From: UMGS1601 sp900553335 | Lineage (GTDB): Bacteria; Bacillota; Clostridia; Oscillospirales; Ruminococcaceae | Assembly (NCBI GenBank): GCA_937920725.1 | Contig: CALEUW010000037.1 | Location: forward strand, 1-8,909 | Length of the DNA: 8,909 bases | Direction of reading: 5' to 3' | Shown: one piece after another, positions 6,483 to 8,909 of the stretch | Layout of the letters: every line of letters begins with the position of its first letter | Position numbering within the stretch: position 1 is the stretch's first letter | Program-made: the position numbers and the translations under genes | Notes under the pieces: model-generated | What the model saw: the letters and a program-made list of their open reading frames with translations, nothing else | Database searches by the model: none | Told to the model about the DNA's origin: nothing

Positions 6483-6574
6483 ATTAAAACCATTTGTTTG
6501 TAAAAATGATAAGAATACAAAGATAACATTGATTATTACAGTTATGTTTAAAAAAGCTCTTAGTATATAACCAT
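6474..6574 (-). pseudogene. Frameshifted holin-like type I toxin gene
   Basis: AGAGGTG (6587-6581) lies 6 nt before ATG 6574-6572. The frame reads MVIY and then stops (TAA, 6562-6560). A second frame, open from CTA at 6563 to TAA at 6474, encodes LRAFLNITVIINVIFVFLSF and about ten more residues: one hydrophobic helix followed by a polar Asn-rich tail. Joined, the two parts look like the small membrane toxins annotated as putative holin-like toxins (start MVTYEAL, then a single transmembrane helix, about 30-35 residues), with roughly the EA codons lost and the frame shifted. The helix frame has no start codon of its own. Promoter, ribosome site, terminator and antitoxin partner are all still visible. 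I infer an inactivated toxin; a programmed frameshift or a sequencing error cannot be excluded. Confidence 0.5.
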
Positions 6575-6580
6575 AGCTAT

Positions 6581-6599
6581 CACCTCTTCATGAGAAGAG
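6581..6599 (-). promoter_or_regulatory. Hairpin covering the toxin ribosome binding site
   Basis: On the minus strand, CTCTTC (6599-6594), a 4-nt loop and GAAGAG (6589-6584) form a perfect 6-bp hairpin. Its 3' arm contains the first half of the ribosome site AGAGGTG (6587-6581). Such self-occluded sites are typical of type I toxin mRNAs and would lower toxin translation. Confidence 0.5.
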
Positions 6600-6635
6600 A
6601 AATCGCCTACCGTATATCTAGGGCAACCTTATGAA

Positions 6636-6664
6636 TATAATATCACAAGAACGTCTTCTGTCAA
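6636..6664 (-). promoter_or_regulatory. Promoter of the toxin-locus mRNA
   Basis: A perfect TTGACA (6664-6659) is followed after 16 nt by TATTAT (6642-6637) on the minus strand. Transcription would start near 6630, giving a leader of about 55 nt that contains the hairpin over the ribosome site. The promoter is strong although the gene it drives is broken. Confidence 0.65.
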
Positions 6665-6673
6665 ATTATACCG

Positions 6674-6721
6674 AATTAATTGTCAATTATCCATTATCAA
6701 TTGTCCCTTTGCAAGACAATT
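6674..6721. repeat. AT-rich AATTGTC repeats between the toxin locus and the LytTR gene
   Basis: AATTGTC occurs at 6678-6684 and 6699-6705, 21 bp apart, with CAATTAT/CCATTATC-type repeats between them, and inverted as GACAATT at 6715-6721. The last pair forms a 7-bp hairpin with a 9-nt loop that overlaps the stop codon of the regulator gene. It lacks a T-run, so at best it is a weak terminator. Simple AATTGACAATT-type tracts are common in spacers of AT-rich Clostridia. Confidence 0.45.
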
Positions 6722-7457
6722 ATAGCACAGGCTCAACCACAACACCATCCATATAATCAGTAAAACATTCAAAAATTTCCTTTTGATATGCACGGCTTAT
6801 AGGAACTGTTTGCTCATTGTCCATAATAAACTTAGCTTTGGTATATTTTATTACATGAAAAAAATTAACAGCATAGCTTTTGTGGCAGCGTTTCACTCTT
6901 AGGCTGCCGATTTTATCAAGTATTTCATCAAAGGTTTCGTAGGTTCTGAAATCTTTCTTTATGGTTTTAATAATAGTTACTCTGCCATCACGCTCAAAAC
7001 ATATAATATCTTTTACAGGTATAAGACACACTCCGCCTGCTCTGATACTTATTATCTCATCTTTATCTCTTCTAATGTCATCCAATGCTTTATCCAGAGC
7101 CCTGCATACGTTGGAGGACATATTATTATTTTTAAGCACAAAATAGGCATGCTCTGTTTCGTATACCTCAGGAGCATATTCGGAATAAGCGGTAACATAA
7201 ATAATTTTGCAATAAGGACAAAGCCGGTTTATTTCTTTTACTGCATCAACCCCGTTAAAGTTTTCTCCAAATTCGATATCCATAAAAACAATATCAAAAT
7301 TTCCTTTTGACGTGGTGCAAAGATGAACAATCTCTCCTGTATCTCGTGAACAGACTATATCTACTGCCAAGTTTTGCTTCTCAGCCCAACTTATGCACAG
7401 ACCTCTTAACTCTTCCCTGCAAAATTTTAAATCATCGCAAATTCCAATTCTTATCAC
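6720..7457 (-). CDS. LytTR-family response regulator (orphan)
   Basis: A 245-residue DNA-binding response regulator. I place the start at GTG 7457, because GGGGTG (7470-7465) lies 7 nt upstream and the protein then begins MIRIGICDD like its family; a longer frame from GTG 7490 has no ribosome site. The receiver domain (about 1-120) has Asp8-Asp9, phospho-acceptor Asp60 (in FMDIEF), Thr89 (VTAY) and Lys109, all expected residues. The LytTR domain (about 137-240) has the typical core ISIRAGGVCLIPVKDIICFE and the late VKRCHKSYAVN. By family it is phosphorylated by a 10TM or 6TM sensor kinase and binds paired 9-bp direct repeats about 21 bp apart, often controlling surface proteins, bacteriocins or quorum sensing. 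No kinase is in the window. A matching direct repeat lies at 4470-4505. It is a single gene with its own promoter. Confidence 0.93.
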   Translation of the reverse strand: MIRIGICDDLKFCREELRGLCISWAEKQNLAVDIVCSRDTGEIVHLCTTSKGNFDIVFMDIEFGENFNGVDAVKEINRLCPYCKIIYVTAYSEYAPEVYETEHAYFVLKNNNMSSNVCRALDKALDDIRRDKDEIISIRAGGVCLIPVKDIICFERDGRVTIIKTIKKDFRTYETFDEILDKIGSLRVKRCHKSYAVNFFHVIKYTKAKFIMDNEQTVPISRAYQKEIFECFTDYMDGVVVEPVL

Positions 7458-7525
7458 ATTCACACACCCCATGTCAAATTTTTGAAACACCTATTAGTTA
7501 GTTTTCCCGTTTATTTACCCAACCA

Positions 7526-7554
7526 ATTATACAAAATACCAATAGGTTTTGCAA
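7526..7554 (-). promoter_or_regulatory. Promoter of the LytTR regulator gene
   Basis: TTGCAA (7554-7549) and a perfect TATAAT (7531-7526) are 17 nt apart on the minus strand. Transcription would start near 7519, about 60 nt before the GTG start. I saw no LytTR-type repeat pair upstream, so autoregulation is not indicated. Confidence 0.7.
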
Positions 7555-7632
7555 GTGTAATGTAAAAAATAACGCATTTTTTGTATTTTTTTGCAGTATA
7601 TTAGATAAACCCGTTGTATTTAAGTTATCAAC

Positions 7633-7663
7633 AAAAAAGGCTCTCCCAAAAACAAAGAGAACC
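7633..7663 (-). terminator. Rho-independent terminator of the EamA transporter gene
   Basis: On the minus strand, GGTTCTC (7663-7657), a loop of 11 nt and GAGAGCC (7645-7639) form a 7-bp stem with one G-T pair, followed by TTTTTT (7638-7633). It lies 112 nt past the stop codon at 7775. The stretch between (7664-7774) holds only a short GCG/CGC hairpin (about 7729-7739) and no reading frame or promoter that I can support. The rest of the 7458-7774 spacer is the regulator's promoter and leader. Confidence 0.8.
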
Positions 7664-7774
7664 TCAAAAAGAAAATATACACAGCATCTCAGCTCGTTAT
7701 TTATCGTTAAAAGAATGTCAAATTAAAGCGTGCTTCGCAGTCTGTTCAACAAGGGTACAGCCCCGATAAATTTT

Positions 7775-8653
7775 TTAGTTTTTCCATTCCTTCCTGTTAT
7801 TATACCAAAACATAACAACAGCCACTCCTATGATAATAATGTACCCCAAAAAGCTCAAAGCATCGGGTATTTGATCAAACAGAACAAATCCAAGCAATGC
7901 TGCAAAGACGATCTGCGAATAGTCATAAACCGAAATTTCCCTCGCAGGTGCATAATAATATGCGGCGGTAATCGAAAATTGACCTCCTGCTGCGGAAAGT
8001 CCGGCTCCTAAAAGCATTAACAGCTGCACCCACGTCATAGGCTCATAATTAAATATCAAAAACGGCAATGTTGTAACACACGAAAATCCCGAAAAGAAAA
8101 ACACTACAAACGGTCCTTTAACCCCAAGTGAACCGAGCTTTCGCACCATTGTGTATGCAGCTCCTGCACCTACCCCTCCCAAAAATCCCAGCAGGGACGG
8201 AATCAGATCCAAGTTTGTAAACGTTGGCTTTATAATAAAAAGACTGCCCAAAAACGCTATAACAACGGATACCGTCTGAAAAGCGGTAAGACGTTCCTTT
8301 AAAAACAAAAATGAAAAAAGAATCGTAAAAAACGGTGACATCTTGTTAAGCATTGATGCATCACTCAGCACCAAATGATCTATTGCGTAGAAATTGCAAA
8401 GAATTCCGAGCGTTCCGAAAACCGAGCGCAAAAGCAGATACGGTACACTTTCTTTTGTGACGTTTATCTTTTCTTTAGAACGAATAAGAATTATAAGAGC
8501 AAAGAAGAATGCTACAAAGTTTCTAAAAAAGCTTTTCTGAACACTCGGAAGATCTCCGGAAAGTCTTACAAACGCATTCATAAACGCAAAACAAAACGCT
8601 GAAAAGATTATACATAAAACACCCTTGTATTTTTGATTTATATTAATGCTCAA
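7775..8653 (-). CDS. EamA/DMT-superfamily transporter
   Basis: 292 residues. The start is TTG at 8653: AGGAGAT (8667-8661) lies 7 nt upstream, and the first helix follows at once. Ten membrane helices are visible, at about 11-30, 43-58, 71-91, 98-118, 124-141, 152-171, 181-201, 207-228, 243-261 and 266-284. They form two EamA repeats of five helices (about 13-141 and 155-284), the full family length. The conserved FLKERLT after helix four (117-123) and the equivalent FDQIPDALS in the second half support the call. Members export or import small metabolites such as amino acids, purines or nucleotide sugars; the substrate cannot be told from sequence. It sits in the cytoplasmic membrane. It has its own promoter and terminator, so it is probably a single-gene unit. 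Confidence 0.92.
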   Translation of the reverse strand: MSININQKYKGVLCIIFSAFCFAFMNAFVRLSGDLPSVQKSFFRNFVAFFFALIILIRSKEKINVTKESVPYLLLRSVFGTLGILCNFYAIDHLVLSDASMLNKMSPFFTILFSFLFLKERLTAFQTVSVVIAFLGSLFIIKPTFTNLDLIPSLLGFLGGVGAGAAYTMVRKLGSLGVKGPFVVFFFSGFSCVTTLPFLIFNYEPMTWVQLLMLLGAGLSAAGGQFSITAAYYYAPAREISVYDYSQIVFAALLGFVLFDQIPDALSFLGYIIIIGVAVVMFWYNNRKEWKN

Positions 8654-8698
8654 AATCTACATCTCCTAAATACTTAAAAGTCATTTATTACTTTTCCC

Positions 8699-8727
8699 AT
8701 GATAGCATTAAATAAAACCCTTGTCAA
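8699..8727 (-). promoter_or_regulatory. Promoter of the EamA transporter gene
   Basis: A perfect TTGACA (8727-8722) and TATCAT (8704-8699) are 17 nt apart on the minus strand. Transcription would start near 8692, about 40 nt before the TTG start. No clear terminator separates it from the gene ending at 8776, so some read-through from that gene is possible. Confidence 0.75.
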
Positions 8728-8775
8728 TCACAACGACCTTAGGGAAAAATTTGCAGTGCGCTTTTGCTATGTAAT

Positions 8776-8909
8776 TTATTTGCTGCTGAGATTTTCATTG
8801 CTGCCAAGCAGTATGTCTATCATCAGTCTTGCTCCGTCACGAAATCCCATTGTGTAGCTGTCAGCGGATATAATATCCTCAATTTGACCGTGTAATTCAG
8901 ATATCTTTT
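8776..8909 (-). CDS. DUF6809-like protein, C-terminal part only (5' end off the right edge)
   Basis: The last 43 codons and a TAA stop (8778-8776) of a minus-strand gene that enters from the right edge. The visible tail contains SYTMGFRDGARLMIDILLGS followed by a polar end. The pattern (Y)xxGFxxGARLMxE/DxL near the C-terminus is the hallmark I associate with DUF6809, a family of small helical soluble proteins of unknown function common in Clostridia. The frame is open across the whole visible part, and the other two minus frames contain stops. Without the N-terminal part, the length and start cannot be judged. Confidence 0.65.
   Translation of the reverse strand, partial: KISELHGQIEDIISADSYTMGFRDGARLMIDILLGSNENLSSK

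Noticed and set aside
7458..7490. Longer N-terminus for the LytTR regulator from GTG 7490
   Set aside because: No ribosome site precedes it. GGGGTG precedes GTG 7457, which gives the usual family start.
1..8909. CRISPR array, tRNA, rRNA, insertion sequence or prophage genes
   Set aside because: I saw no regularly spaced repeats, cloverleaf genes, rRNA, transposase or phage proteins on either strand.

Overview
The window looks like a low-GC Firmicute of the Ruminococcus/Oscillospiraceae kind. The evidence is a secreted protein built from BspA-type leucine-rich repeats, FIVAR-like helical repeats and a type I dockerin (a cellulosome/amylosome attachment module), AT-rich spacers with sigma-A promoters close to TTGACA-17-TATAAT, strong AGGAGG-type ribosome binding sites with some GTG/TTG starts, and small Clostridia-type genes (a DUF6809-like tail and a holin-like type I toxin locus). 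This placement is inferred from gene content only.

Layout, left to right. 1-4243 (minus): one very large gene of at least 1414 codons, open to the left edge, for the LRR/FIVAR/dockerin protein. It is the dominant feature of the window, and its end lies outside. 4244-4606: its control region, with a leader of about 188 nt that can fold into nested helices and a possible pseudoknot, a good promoter, and a 21-bp-period direct repeat resembling a LytTR site beside the -35. The terminator of the next gene follows. 4607-5188 (minus): an unrecognised membrane protein. 5189-5338: a divergent promoter region. 5339-5554 (plus): a 71-residue soluble protein with a DUF3787-like C-terminus. 5595-6314 (plus): a short-chain dehydrogenase, FabG-like with YmfI-type features, with its own promoter.

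6315-6719 has no intact ordinary gene but is dense with signals. I read it as a type I toxin-antitoxin locus of the holin-like-toxin type: a minus-strand toxin mRNA with a strong promoter and a hairpin over its ribosome binding site, and a convergent plus-strand antitoxin RNA overlapping the toxin 3' end. The toxin frame is broken after four codons, so the locus is probably decayed.

6720-7457 (minus): an orphan LytTR response regulator (start best placed at a GTG). 7458-7774: its promoter, then the terminator of the next gene. 7775-8653 (minus): an EamA/DMT-family transporter with a TTG start and an excellent promoter. 8776-8909 (minus): the C-terminal 43 residues of a DUF6809-like protein running off the right edge.

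How parts may connect: most genes appear to be single transcription units with their own promoters. The most interesting possible link is the orphan LytTR regulator and the LytTR-like repeat in front of the dockerin/LRR gene 2.2 kb away. This is an inference from the repeat pattern, not shown by the sequence alone.
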